From JAHRAW01 sp963693025 (GTDB taxonomy: Bacteria > Pseudomonadota > Gammaproteobacteria > Arenicellales > Poriferihabitantaceae): DNA of 64,000 nt. Under the pieces are notes generated by a model, which worked only from the letters and a program-made list of their open reading frames with translations, was not told the origin of the DNA and did not search any database. The position numbers were made by a program, and so were the translations under genes. Below are positions 1 to 8,451 of this stretch, piece by piece (the stretch's first letter is position 1; the number at the start of each line of letters is the position of its first letter). The DNA lies in the NCBI GenBank assembly GCA_963693025.1, contig OY843749.1, forward strand, positions 124,001 through 188,000, in the 5' to 3' direction.

Positions 1-2
1 TG

Positions 3-1133
3 ACGACAAAACGGCAGTCCGGGCGGGATGATGTTTTGCCTGTTTCCGGTGGGGTTTATAAGGCGGTTGCAGGCGACCGCAAGGTGGTTCGCGTTGCCAG
101 GAAGACGCAACCTCATGTTACTCCTCGGTGGACGGAAGAGAAATTATGCGCGGTGTCACCGTTTGTGGTCGAAGGATTGTTCGGGAAGCGGCACTGGGCT
201 AAGAGATGGGTGAATGAGTTATGTGAAACCGACCCGCAATTTATCCTCCACCTTGCCGACCAGCCGCCCGGCTATGTGCATTTTATTTGTTTGGTTCGGT
301 TGGCGTTGTTGGAGCGGACGGCGGATGATGCGGATACGGCGGAGTATGCGAAGGTGATTCGCACCACAAGCAAAAAAGCGTTGTTGAAGAAGTTGTTCCC
401 GACCGGGCCCGGCGGCATGCTGAGTGTGTTGCCCAAATTGCCGGAGAAGCCATTGGCGCAGAAAGATTACTGGCAACTGCAGGACGTGTTGCGATGTGAT
501 ACGATGCGCAAGCGTTTACGTCACGCCAAGCATGTGCGTAAACTCGACCTTTATCTGGGCGACATACAGGAGCGGCTATACAAAGAATTTTCCGACGGAG
601 AAGTCATGCTCTGCATCAAAAGCGTCGACGATTATCATCAATTTTGCACGTTTGTCAGGGGGGCGAATCTTCTCGGTCTTAAAATCACCAAGCGTGAACT
701 CAAGGAAATTAATGAAGTTGCGCGAACAACAAAAAGTATGAAGAAGTTGTCCCAGTGGTTTGTGCGAAAGTTTACCGAGTTGCCGTTTCCACCGCCTCCA
801 TGGAAGGGGAATGCGATCATCCAACCCGTTCGTTCCCTGGAGGAATTGAAAGCGGTGGGCGAGAAGTTTAAGAACTGTCTGAGAGGCGACGGTTATGTCC
901 ACAGTGCGGCGATGCGAGGAAGTTATTTCTATGTCTGCGAGTCCCCTCCGGCGGTGATAAGACTGTCAAGCGATGCGCTTTTTGGTTGGGTTCTCGAAGA
1001 AATAAAAGGGGTTCGCAATCGTGAGATTCCATACAATCAACACAATCAAATCAGCCAGGCGTTTCTCGATGCGGGTATTGTACGGAAAGACAATTTTAAT
1101 TGTCTCAATACGCGAAATCATTGGAATTGGTAA
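3..1133 (+). CDS. PcfJ-like domain protein, 5' end open at window edge
   Basis: The reading frame is open to the left edge, so the true start may lie outside; the first usable start inside is a TTG at 36, which would give 365 aa. The C-terminal third (around residues 265-340) has the pattern of PcfJ-like proteins: a Leu/Glu-rich helix, then an NC dipeptide, then AVIRL followed by a GWVLEEIKG strand and RN-x-x-IP. PcfJ-like proteins are found on plasmids and in phage-related regions and have no settled biochemical role. The N-terminal two thirds is basic and helical and I do not recognise it. A 54-nt gap separates it from the DUF2779 gene on the same strand. GC is lower than in the housekeeping genes here, which is compatible with transfer. 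The family call is from pattern memory only. Confidence 0.6.
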   Translation, partial: TTKRQSGRDDVLPVSGGVYKAVAGDRKVVRVARKTQPHVTPRWTEEKLCAVSPFVVEGLFGKRHWAKRWVNELCETDPQFILHLADQPPGYVHFICLVRLALLERTADDADTAEYAKVIRTTSKKALLKKLFPTGPGGMLSVLPKLPEKPLAQKDYWQLQDVLRCDTMRKRLRHAKHVRKLDLYLGDIQERLYKEFSDGEVMLCIKSVDDYHQFCTFVRGANLLGLKITKRELKEINEVARTTKSMKKLSQWFVRKFTELPFPPPPWKGNAIIQPVRSLEELKAVGEKFKNCLRGDGYVHSAAMRGSYFYVCESPPAVIRLSSDALFGWVLEEIKGVRNREIPYNQHNQISQAFLDAGIVRKDNFNCLNTRNHWNW

Positions 1134-1187
1134 CGGCAAGTTGTTACTGACCTAAACGACCATAACCAACACAAACGAGAAACCAAA

Positions 1188-2651
1188 ATGACAACACGAC
1201 TATCCAAATCAAAAATCCTGTCCGGGTTGCAATGCGAGAAGCGGTTGTGGCTTGAGGTTCATCAGCCGGAGTTGAAGAACGTGCCGGCGGGGGTTGAGCG
1301 GGCGTTTGCCGTCGGGCATGCGGTCAACGATGTGGCGCAGTCGTTGCACGAGGGCGGTCACTTGGTTGGGTTTGATGGCGGGATTACGGGCGCGCTTGCC
1401 GAGACTGAGCGCGTTCTTGAAGCGTCGCCCGATGCGACGCTCTTTGAAGCGACTTTTACGCACAAGGGCGTGGTGGTCAGGGCGGATATTCTGAAGAAGG
1501 GCGCGCGCGGATATGAATTGATTGAAGTCAAATCGAGTGGCAGCGTGAAGGAGCCGTATTACGCCGACTGCGCCGTGCAGGTTTGGGTGTTGGAAGGTTG
1601 CGGACTGCCGGTTGAGCGCGTGCAACTGGCGCACATCGACACGCAGTTTGTCTATGGCGGCGACGGCGATTACCGCGGGTTGTTGTGTTATAACGAGTTG
1701 GATGCGGACATCGCCGATGTAAAAAAGGAAGTGCCGAAATGGGTGAGTCAATTCCACTGGGTTCTGAATGGAAGGAAGCCGAACATCGCAACCGGCGAGC
1801 ACTGCAACTCGCCATACCCATGCCCGTTCATCGAGCATTGCTCGGAGCCGGGTGCGGAGTATCCGGTGAGTTGTTTGCCGCGCGGCGGGCAAGTCGTCAA
1901 AGAACTCGAAGCGGAAGACATCAAAGACATCCGCGACATACCGCCGGGGCGGCTGACGAATGCGATTCAGGAATGGGTGCGCAGGGTGACCGTGGCGGGC
2001 AAGCCGGAACTCGACTCGGCGGCTGGGGAAGTCATCAACGCGTGTTCATATCCCCGCCATTACCTTGATTTCGAAACGATTGGTTTCGCCGTGCCGAGAT
2101 GGAAGGATACCCGTCCGTATCAAATGCTTCCGTTTCAGTGGTCGTGCCACATCGAAGCGAAGCCGGGCGAGGTGACGCACGCCGAATTTCTCGACACAAC
2201 CGGCGACTCGCCGATGCGCGCGTTCATCGAATCGCTGCTGGCTGCGCTCGGGCAGTACGGTGCGATATTCGTCTATAGCCCGTTTGAGAAAAGTTGTTTG
2301 AACCAACTCGCCGAGCGCTTTCCCGATTTGCGCGAAGAGATTAAAGAAGTGATTGACCGCTTGGTGGATTTGTTGCCGGTCGCAAGGCAACACTATTACC
2401 ATCCCGACATGCGCGGTTCGTGGTCGCTCAAAGCGCTACTTCCGACCATCGCCCCGCATCTCGACTACGGCGACCTCGGCGAAGTGCAAGACGGCACTGC
2501 GGCGGGCGCGGCGTATCAGGAAATGATTGACGCGGACACCGAACAACCGCGCGCGCAGTCGCTGGCCGACGACTTGCGCGCATACTGCAAGCGCGACACC
2601 GAGGCGCTGGTTGCTTTGGTGCGATTCTTCGCCGGCGAAAAAACGGATTAG
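1188..2651 (+). CDS. DUF2779 protein: Cas4-like Fe-S nuclease domain plus DEDD-like exonuclease domain
   Basis: 487 aa. The N-terminal half resembles Cas4/AddB-type PD-(D/E)XK nucleases: D100, then E113-V-K115 in the motif LIEVKSS. Four cysteines placed as in Fe-S nucleases are visible (C16, then C206, C212 and C218 in a CNSPYPCPFIEHC stretch). The C-terminal half carries YLDFET (D294, E296) and later YCKRDTEAL, the first and last acidic motifs expected of a DEDD/RNase H-like 3'-5' exonuclease; this half is the DUF2779 region. It is followed after 3 nt by a WYL-domain regulator, so the two are probably co-transcribed. A role in DNA processing or defence is inference. The start is the ATG after GAGAAACCAAA. 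Confidence 0.8.
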   Translation: MTTRLSKSKILSGLQCEKRLWLEVHQPELKNVPAGVERAFAVGHAVNDVAQSLHEGGHLVGFDGGITGALAETERVLEASPDATLFEATFTHKGVVVRADILKKGARGYELIEVKSSGSVKEPYYADCAVQVWVLEGCGLPVERVQLAHIDTQFVYGGDGDYRGLLCYNELDADIADVKKEVPKWVSQFHWVLNGRKPNIATGEHCNSPYPCPFIEHCSEPGAEYPVSCLPRGGQVVKELEAEDIKDIRDIPPGRLTNAIQEWVRRVTVAGKPELDSAAGEVINACSYPRHYLDFETIGFAVPRWKDTRPYQMLPFQWSCHIEAKPGEVTHAEFLDTTGDSPMRAFIESLLAALGQYGAIFVYSPFEKSCLNQLAERFPDLREEIKEVIDRLVDLLPVARQHYYHPDMRGSWSLKALLPTIAPHLDYGDLGEVQDGTAAGAAYQEMIDADTEQPRAQSLADDLRAYCKRDTEALVALVRFFAGEKTD

Positions 2652-2654
2652 ACA

Positions 2655-3662
2655 ATGCGAAAACCCACCGACACCACGCTCCGCTATCTGGCGTTGCTGC
2701 AACTAATCCCGGCTTATCCGAAAATGATGAGCGTTGCCGAATTGCAGAAAGCGTTGCGCGATAAAAATGATGAGTATGAAATTGGCGCGCGCTCGCTGCA
2801 GCGCGATTTAAATAAACTCTCCGGCGTGTTTCCTCTGAGTTCTGAATTCAAAGGGCGCACACAATATTGGTTCTGGCCCGACAAAAACGACCTCTTGCAA
2901 ATTCCGGCAATGAACAGCAACACCGCGCTCGCTTTCAAGTTGGCATCGGAGCAGTTGCGCTCACTCCTGCCGCCTTCCGTATTGCGCCTGCTGGCGCCTT
3001 ACTTCAACCACGCGCGCGGCGTTCTGGAAAAAACAAAACTCGGCAAATGGTCGGCAAAAACACGCATCATCAGCCGCGGTCCCAAACTGATTGCGCCGGT
3101 GGTGAAAGGGGCGGTGCAGGAAGTGGTCTATCAGGCGTTGTTGGAGGGCAAACAATTTGAGGCGAACTACAAAAGCAAGGGACAGCCGACCGCCAAACGC
3201 CGAGTATTGAACCCGCTGGGTCTCGTGGTGCGCGACGGAATCATCTACCTGATCGCCACCGCACAAGGCTACACCGACCCGCGCCACTACGCGCTACACC
3301 GCATGAACCGCGCCAGTTTGTCAGACAAGCACGCAAGCGCCATTCCGCGTTTTGACCTTGCGCATTATATTGAGGAGGAGAAGGGGTTTTCTTATCCGGT
3401 GTCGGGCAAGAAAATAAAACTGCGCGCGTTGTTTGCGAAACACGCCGCGATTCATTTAAGTGAATCGAGGTTGTCTAATGATCAAAAGATTACCGATAAA
3501 AAAGATGGGTGGGTGTTGGTTGAGGCGACGGTGGCTGATACCGCGGAGTTGCGGTGGTGGTTGTTGGGGTTTGGGGGTTATGTGGAGGTTGTGGGGCCGC
3601 GGGGGTTGAGGGGGGAGTTTGTGGGGGTGGCGGAGGGGATGAGATGTATTTATAGTCGTTAA
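2655..3662 (+). CDS. WYL-domain transcriptional regulator with N-terminal HTH
   Basis: 335 aa. Residues about 1-60 form a helix-turn-helix of the DeoR/HTH_11 type (LRYLALLQLIPAYPKMMSVAELQKAL reads as two helices, followed by SLQRDLNKL). Residues about 150-230 match the WYL domain, with NPLGLVVRDGIIYLIA followed by YALHRM. A C-terminal WCX-like region ends the protein with a GFGGYVEVVGP segment. WYL regulators sense nucleic acid or nucleotide ligands and often control phage-defence or DNA-repair genes. The gene starts 3 nt after the DUF2779 nuclease stop, so it probably regulates that gene or is co-expressed with it. The codons near the 3' end are unusually GGG/GTG rich. Confidence 0.85.
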   Translation: MRKPTDTTLRYLALLQLIPAYPKMMSVAELQKALRDKNDEYEIGARSLQRDLNKLSGVFPLSSEFKGRTQYWFWPDKNDLLQIPAMNSNTALAFKLASEQLRSLLPPSVLRLLAPYFNHARGVLEKTKLGKWSAKTRIISRGPKLIAPVVKGAVQEVVYQALLEGKQFEANYKSKGQPTAKRRVLNPLGLVVRDGIIYLIATAQGYTDPRHYALHRMNRASLSDKHASAIPRFDLAHYIEEEKGFSYPVSGKKIKLRALFAKHAAIHLSESRLSNDQKITDKKDGWVLVEATVADTAELRWWLLGFGGYVEVVGPRGLRGEFVGVAEGMRCIYSR

Positions 3663-3717
3663 TCATATAACTCATATCATAAGTGTCTAAGTTCACTAAT
3701 TCGCACATGCTACTACC

Positions 3718-3979
3718 CGTCATTCTCGAACGATAGAAAAATAAGGAGCGCCAGCGACTATATTTTTCATCGCTTTCGGGAATCTCCCTAAGGCTGCCGT
3801 GAATTCTAACAAAGCCCGTGCCAATCTTAGGGAGATTGCGCGTATCATCCCTGATACGCGCCCTTCGGGCTACGCGAAAATCCGCTCCCGGCGGATTTTT
3901 CCCGAGGACGTAAGTGTCCGTAAGCCGCCGCTAAAAGAAGAAGCGCGGCGGCAACGGACACTAACGCTCGAGAATGACG
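3718..3979 (+). repeat. Cloverleaf repeat element, copy A (expanded form)
   Basis: This fills the gap between the convergent WYL and folA genes. The ends are the 12-bp inverted repeat CGTCATTCTCGA and TCGAGAATGACG. Inside are a left hairpin (GAAAAATA, with TATTTTTC as its other arm), a central inverted repeat around GGGAATCTCCCTAAG, and a right hairpin whose arms carry GTGTCCGT and ACGGACAC around a GC-rich stem. In this copy an extra block at about 3838-3905 splits the right central arm. That block contains GCGCGTATCA/TGATACGCGC (3838-3861) and AAAATCCGC/GCGGATTTT (3877-3899) hairpins. The remaining bases at 3663-3717 and 3980-4001 show nothing. Confidence 0.9.
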
Positions 3980-4001
3980 GAGTTGGGGAGTGTGCTCTCA
4001 G

Positions 4002-4505
4002 TTATATACGCCGATAAACGATATTAAATAACTCGGATTCATCGACCACCCTTATTTCCTTCCCCGCCTCCCAACACCCCAAATCAATCTCCGGAAACCT
4101 AACAACACCTTCCCCCTCAACCACATCCGGCACGAAAGTCACATCCAGCCAGTTCAAATACGGCATCGCCGCGCGATAAACCTGCCCCCCCCCGATAACC
4201 CACCAATCTTCCTCCCCGCAAGCCTCAATCGCCGCTTCAATCCCGCCGTAACACTCCACTCCCGCCACCTCCGAGCGGCTGATTACGATATTACGTCGCC
4301 CCGGTAGCGCTTTGCGTTCAAGCGAGTCCCAAGTCACCCGCCCCATGATGACAGCGCAACCCATCGTACGCCGTTTGAAGCGTTTCAGGTCTTCGCTGTA
4401 ATGCCAGGGTAAGCCGCCATTGATGCCGATGACGTGGTCGCGGGTCATGGCGACGATTGCGCCGCGTAGTGGGGATGGTGGTGTTTTGTTCGGCGGTTCG
4501 CTCAC
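4002..4505 (-). CDS. folA: Dihydrofolate reductase
   Basis: 167 aa, the usual family length. It reduces dihydrofolate to tetrahydrofolate with NADPH in the cytoplasm, regenerating the cofactor that thymidylate synthase oxidises. Motifs seen: AIVAMTRDHVIG at the N-terminus, LPWHYSEDLKRFK with the substrate-binding acidic residue, VIMGRVTWDSL, and VIGGGQVYRAAMPY for NADPH binding. The start is a GTG at 4505-4503, directly after the thyA stop codon (no gap, no overlap), so the two genes are almost certainly co-transcribed and translationally linked. Confidence 0.97.
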   Translation of the reverse strand: MSEPPNKTPPSPLRGAIVAMTRDHVIGINGGLPWHYSEDLKRFKRRTMGCAVIMGRVTWDSLERKALPGRRNIVISRSEVAGVECYGGIEAAIEACGEEDWWVIGGGQVYRAAMPYLNWLDVTFVPDVVEGEGVVRFPEIDLGCWEAGKEIRVVDESELFNIVYRRI

Positions 4506-5375
4506 CTACACCGCCACCTTGAAGTTAATCGCCGGATGCGGGTCGTAGTCGTGCAGTTTGAACTTGTCCATAATCTCATCGGTGCTGAGCGACAACAGTG
4601 GCGCGATGTCTTCGAGTGCGCGAATGGTCGGGTCGATTTCGAACGCGGGCAGGCGGCGTGGTTTGCGTTTGAGTTGTTGTTTGAGGCCGGGGATGTGGTC
4701 GTATTCCGTCATCGTGCCGTCCGCTTTGGCGGTGTAGATGTGCGCGTCTATTAGCGTGTGGGCGAAAGTGCCGGCGCGGATTCCGCTGAAGCGCGACAGC
4801 AGTTCCAGCATGAAAGCGTAGCCGGCGATGTTATACGGAACGCCGAGGGCGATGTCGCAACTTCGCTGGGTCAGATGCAGACACAACAACGGCTCGCCGC
4901 TTTCGTCCAGTTGCGTATTGACCACCCACAACGCGTGGCACGGGGGCAGGGCGCTGGTTTGGGCGTTGCCCGGCGCCCACGCTGATACCACCATGCGGCG
5001 GCTCAGCGGGTTGTCGCGCAACTGCCCGACCACGTAGTCAATCTGGTCGTTGGTGCGATTGTCCGGCAGTGGAAAATGCCGCCAGAAATTGCCATACGCG
5101 CTCGGCACCTTGCCGTGCTCGTCGGCCCACGGATCCCAAAACTTGCAATCGTGTTTTTTGAGCAATCCAATGTCGGTGCTGCCGGACAGAAACCAGAGGT
5201 TTTCAATCACGATGTTCTTCCATGAAATCGCCTTGGTGGTCAGCAACGGAAAGCCGTCGGCGAGATCGATTTCGTAGTTGATATTGAAGGTTGAAATCGT
5301 GTCCACGCCGGTGCGGTTGGGCTTGCGCGTGCCCTTTGTCAAGGTTTCCCGAACCGCATCCAGATATTGTTTCAT
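4506..5375 (-). CDS. thyA: Thymidylate synthase
   Basis: 289 aa. It converts dUMP to dTMP using methylene-tetrahydrofolate. The catalytic cysteine is C146 in LPPCHALWVVN, followed by QRSCDIALGVPYNIAGYA (dUMP binding) and the DYDPHPAI C-terminal motif. The frame is open further upstream into the transpeptidase gene, but the ATG at 5375 (MKQYLDAV) matches the known N-terminus of the family and leaves a 16-nt gap after the transpeptidase stop. A short insertion around residues 85-115 makes it somewhat longer than the 264-residue E. coli enzyme. It sits immediately upstream of folA. Confidence 0.97.
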   Translation of the reverse strand: MKQYLDAVRETLTKGTRKPNRTGVDTISTFNINYEIDLADGFPLLTTKAISWKNIVIENLWFLSGSTDIGLLKKHDCKFWDPWADEHGKVPSAYGNFWRHFPLPDNRTNDQIDYVVGQLRDNPLSRRMVVSAWAPGNAQTSALPPCHALWVVNTQLDESGEPLLCLHLTQRSCDIALGVPYNIAGYAFMLELLSRFSGIRAGTFAHTLIDAHIYTAKADGTMTEYDHIPGLKQQLKRKPRRLPAFEIDPTIRALEDIAPLLSLSTDEIMDKFKLHDYDPHPAINFKVAV

Positions 5376-5391
5376 TCGTCTAATCCTTGGG

Positions 5392-6780
5392 TTAAGAAGT
5401 GGAGACGCCGGCGCTTTGCAACGGTTGCTCGCGGAAATAAAACTCAAGCATTTCCCGCGCCAGTTGGGTTGATTTAACATACCATTTTTGTTTGTTGATG
5501 CACAACGCCGCGAAGGCGATTTTGCGCGCGCCCAGTTCACCGAAGCCGACGAACCAGTCGTACTTTCCCTTCGGCGCAAAGCCCGTCAGCGAGCCGGTCT
5601 TGCCGCCGACGACCGCGTCTTTCAAGCGTCCGCGGCTGAACCTTGCGAAAGTTCTTCTGGCGGAGCCGCGGGTCACCGTGGCGCGCATGATTTTTTTCAA
5701 TTCGCGCGCGGTGTCCGCGTTCATCACTTCCGACTTGGCCGGCTGCTCGTGCCAGTAGAGCGGCACGCCGTTGGGCCCGATGAGCGCTTTCACCAGCGTC
5801 GGCGCGACCAAGTTGCCGCCGTTGACCGCGCTCGCCGCCAGCGTCGCGCCGTGCAGCGGCGACAGCGTGTTGCGCGTGGTGTAACCGGACGCCATCTCCG
5901 CCACCTGCCACGCATCCGCAGTGTCCACTTCAACGACGCCGTTGTCAAAAACGAAGTCCGAGGCAAAGCGCCCGTTGAAGCCGAGCCGCGACGCGTAGTC
6001 GAGCATGGTTTCCCCGCCGACCACGACCGCGCCCAGCCGCCCAAACACGGTGTTCACCGATTTGGCGAAGGAGTCTCCGAGGGAATATCGCCGCGTCCAT
6101 TTGTTGTCGCGGTGTTCAAACACGCTTTTTTTATACAGCGATGTGGATTTTCCGTTGAACGGAATCACGGTGGCGGCGGCGGCTTTGTCCTCGTTGATGG
6201 CGGCGACGGCGGTGATGATTTTGGAAATGGATGCCGCCGGGTAACTGTTGATGAGCGTCATGTTGCCGGGGACATTCCCGCTGCGCACGCTACCCGCCAT
6301 CGCCAGCACGCGCCCCGACTCCGGCTCAAGCGCCACCAGCACGCCATAGTCGGGATTGTGTTTTTGCAGCAGCCGCTCCGCTTCGCGCTGCAACGCCGCA
6401 TCGAGCGTATAGCGCACCGCGAGTTCGCCCGGCACGGGGAAGTCCGGCAGCGTGATGTTATGCGGAAAGCGGTTGGCTTCAATCGCCGGGCTAATCACGG
6501 CGGCGATCGATTGCCGGTCGATTCCCCAGGACGCGCCCCGGTCGGTATTGACCGCGCTGATGTCGGCGGGCCAGCACCAAACGGCAACGAGGAGCGCCGC
6601 CGCGACGACCCCGGCGGAGGGCAACGAATGCCGGCGCGGCGCAGACGGTTTGCGCGTCAGGCGAGGCAGGCGAGGTAGGCGGGGTAGGCGGGGCAAGCGC
6701 GGCAGGCGAAGCGCGCGTGCCGGTCGTCGCAAGCCCAAGCCGCGCCGCGCCGAATTCCGCACTGCCATCCGCCGTTTCAT
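5392..6780 (-). CDS. Penicillin-binding-type D,D-transpeptidase, membrane anchored
   Basis: 462 aa. Cell-wall cross-linking enzyme of the serine penicilloyl family. Motifs: S184-x-x-K187 (SISK), a KSVN SxN motif, and GGKTGS near residue 400. One hydrophobic segment at about 55-70 anchors it in the inner membrane with the catalytic part in the periplasm. There is no glycosyltransferase domain and no recognisable class B dimerisation module, so it is a short, transpeptidase-only protein. The cytoplasmic N-terminus is very basic and contains five to six Leu-Pro-Arg units encoded by a 9-nt repeat (about 6655-6705). It lies between a J-domain gene (19 nt upstream) and thyA (16 nt downstream) on the same strand. 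Confidence 0.85.
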   Translation of the reverse strand: MKRRMAVRNSARRGLGLRRPARALRLPRLPRLPRLPRLPRLTRKPSAPRRHSLPSAGVVAAALLVAVWCWPADISAVNTDRGASWGIDRQSIAAVISPAIEANRFPHNITLPDFPVPGELAVRYTLDAALQREAERLLQKHNPDYGVLVALEPESGRVLAMAGSVRSGNVPGNMTLINSYPAASISKIITAVAAINEDKAAAATVIPFNGKSTSLYKKSVFEHRDNKWTRRYSLGDSFAKSVNTVFGRLGAVVVGGETMLDYASRLGFNGRFASDFVFDNGVVEVDTADAWQVAEMASGYTTRNTLSPLHGATLAASAVNGGNLVAPTLVKALIGPNGVPLYWHEQPAKSEVMNADTARELKKIMRATVTRGSARRTFARFSRGRLKDAVVGGKTGSLTGFAPKGKYDWFVGFGELGARKIAFAALCINKQKWYVKSTQLAREMLEFYFREQPLQSAGVSTS

Positions 6781-6799
6781 CGTCCGCGCCCGCGCCCCA

Positions 6800-7279
6800 C
6801 TACAACGCCTTCAGCAGGACTTCCTTGGCCTGGTTGATTCGCGCCGCGAGATAATCCGAGCCGCCGCGGTCGGGGTGGATTTTGTGCATCAGATTGCGAT
6901 GCGCTTCGATGATTTCCCGCTCCGTGGCGCCCGGCGCAAGACCGAGCACCTGATAGGCCTCGGCGACATCCATACCGCCGCCGGGCGTCCCGGCATTCTG
7001 CCCCCCGCCTCCCCCCGGCTTGCGAAAGCCCGAGAAGAATTTCCACGCCTGCCGGGCCGCCAGCGCGCGGTTCAACCACGGAATCGCCGCGCTGATGATG
7101 GCGAACAGCCACGGAATGCGCCCGGTCAGCACCAAGACCAGAATGGCGGCGCCGATGCCATACAGCAGGACGGTTTTGAGCGAGCGATTGCGCGCCTCCG
7201 GGGTCGCCCGGCGATACCAGCCGAGATACCACATCACGCCGATGAGCACGACCACAGCGAGGAACAGCCGGGCAGCCAT
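6800..7279 (-). CDS. Membrane-anchored J-domain protein
   Basis: 159 aa with the start at ATG 7279 (MAARLF). Residues about 1-20 and 38-75 are hydrophobic membrane segments, then a Gly-rich linker, then a C-terminal J domain (AYQVLGLAPGATEREI, followed by the diagnostic HPD tripeptide in MHKIHPDRGG). J-domain proteins stimulate the ATPase of DnaK. This architecture (TM segments followed by a C-terminal J domain) resembles small TIM14/DjlA-like proteins. The frame is open upstream to 7753, but that extension is a proline-rich shadow over the divergent DUF924 gene, so it was rejected. It is the probable first gene of the J-protein/transpeptidase/thyA/folA unit. Confidence 0.85.
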   Translation of the reverse strand: MAARLFLAVVVLIGVMWYLGWYRRATPEARNRSLKTVLLYGIGAAILVLVLTGRIPWLFAIISAAIPWLNRALAARQAWKFFSGFRKPGGGGGQNAGTPGGGMDVAEAYQVLGLAPGATEREIIEAHRNLMHKIHPDRGGSDYLAARINQAKEVLLKAL

Positions 7280-7412
7280 CAGCGCGTCCGGCGGGGTCGG
7301 TGTTGGGGGCGGATTCGGATTTGGATTGGTGGCGGCATCAAAATTAGGCGGCGGGGGCGGTAACCCCGAATGGTATTGCAAAGCGGGCGCGCTTGGCAAA
7401 TAATACGGCGGC

Positions 7413-8015
7413 ATGAACGAAACGATTGAGAGCGTTCTCGAATTCTGGTTTGGGCGCGGGCAAAGCGCCACCGAAATCGCCGAGCAAAAGTCGCCGCTCT
7501 GGTGGTCGAAAAACGAGCAAATGGACAGGGAAATCACCCGCCGCTTCACCGCCACCACCGAAGCCGCCGCCGATGGCAAACTCGGCGAATGGGCCGAAAC
7601 CCCGCGCGGCCTGTTGGCGCTCATCATCAGCACCGACCAATTCCCCCGCAACATGTACCGCAACACACCGGCGGCATTCTCCCGCGACCCACTCGCCCTG
7701 GCGCTAGCCCTAACCGCCGTAGACAGCGGCACCACACAACGCCTAACCCCCATCCAGCAAGTTTTCGCCTACCTGCCCTTCGAACACAGCGAAGAACTGC
7801 CGGAGCAGCAACGCTCGGTCGCCCTATACCAAGCGCTGGCGGCAAGCGTCGATGCGGCTGAAACCGACCTGTTCAACGACTACTGCGAATACGCCCGCAA
7901 ACACCAAGAAATCATCCAACGCTTCGGTCGCTTCCCCCACCGCAACAAAATTCTGGGACGGGTTTCGAGTGAGGAAGAGGTGGCTTTTCTGGCGGAGCCG
8001 GGGTCTTCGTTTTAA
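7413..8015 (+). CDS. DUF924 family protein
   Basis: 200 aa, typical length for the family. Features recognised: SVLEFWFG near the N-terminus, PLWWSKNEQMDREI, the strongly conserved LALIISTDQFPRNMYRNT, and FAYLPFEHSEELPEQQRSV, ending with RFGRFPHRNKILGR. DUF924 proteins are all-helical, TPR-like in fold and of unknown biochemical role. It is divergent from the J-domain gene with about 130 nt between them. It is followed by the gap holding repeat copy B. Confidence 0.92.
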   Translation: MNETIESVLEFWFGRGQSATEIAEQKSPLWWSKNEQMDREITRRFTATTEAAADGKLGEWAETPRGLLALIISTDQFPRNMYRNTPAAFSRDPLALALALTAVDSGTTQRLTPIQQVFAYLPFEHSEELPEQQRSVALYQALAASVDAAETDLFNDYCEYARKHQEIIQRFGRFPHRNKILGRVSSEEEVAFLAEPGSSF

Positions 8016-8108
8016 CTCGCCCCGGCAAGGCGGACACATCAAGATTTACCGTCCGCCACTCGCAACCACCCGAGCCACCCACACTACCCACAACCACCCG
8101 CAACCACC

Positions 8109-8348
8109 CGTCATTCTCGAGCGTTAGTGACCGTTGCCGCCGCGCTTTTTCTTTTAAGCGGCGGCTTACGGACACTTGCGTCCTCGGGAATCTCCCTAAG
8201 ACTGGCGCTAAGCCCAAAAAACGCCATTCCCGCATCCGGCGGAATGACGGCTTTGTTTGAACTCAGCGCCAGTCGGGACGAGATTCCCGAAGGCGATGAA
8301 AAATATGGTCGCTGTCGCTCCCTATTTTTCTATCGTTCGAGAATGACG
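8109..8348 (-). repeat. Cloverleaf repeat element, copy B (variant centre)
   Basis: It lies between two convergent genes and is inverted relative to copy A. Both 12-bp ends and both side hairpins are present. Instead of the usual centre it carries GCGCTAAGCCC and CCGGCGGAATGACGG sequence, ending in a second GGCGCTGAG-like arm, so the centre has been replaced by another palindromic module. The rest of the 8016-8451 gap is C/A-rich on the plus strand and shows nothing further. Confidence 0.88.
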
Positions 8349-8451
8349 GGTGGTTGGTTATTTTAGTAATGGTTGTTTTTGAGTAAATAACAACACCACC
8401 ACAACACAATAACCAACGTCTTCATTTCAACCCGCCCCTGCAAGACGAACA

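Noticed and set aside
1188..2651. DUF2779 gene considered as a cas4 gene
   Set aside because: The Fe-S nuclease half resembles Cas4, but the added DEDD-like half and the absence of any other cas gene or array do not support a CRISPR role.
3799..4017. 72-codon frame within repeat copy A, and similar small frames in other copies (12407-12604, 31294-31707)
   Set aside because: They are by-products of the repeat sequence; the same peptide strings recur wherever a copy lies, without start signals.
5376..5579. Upstream extension of the thyA frame
   Set aside because: It overlaps the transpeptidase 3' end and does not resemble any thymidylate synthase N-terminus; ATG 5375 is well supported.
7280..7753. 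Proline-rich N-terminal extension of the J-domain protein
   Set aside because: It lies opposite the DUF924 gene and its promoter; the membrane segment starts right after the ATG at 7279.
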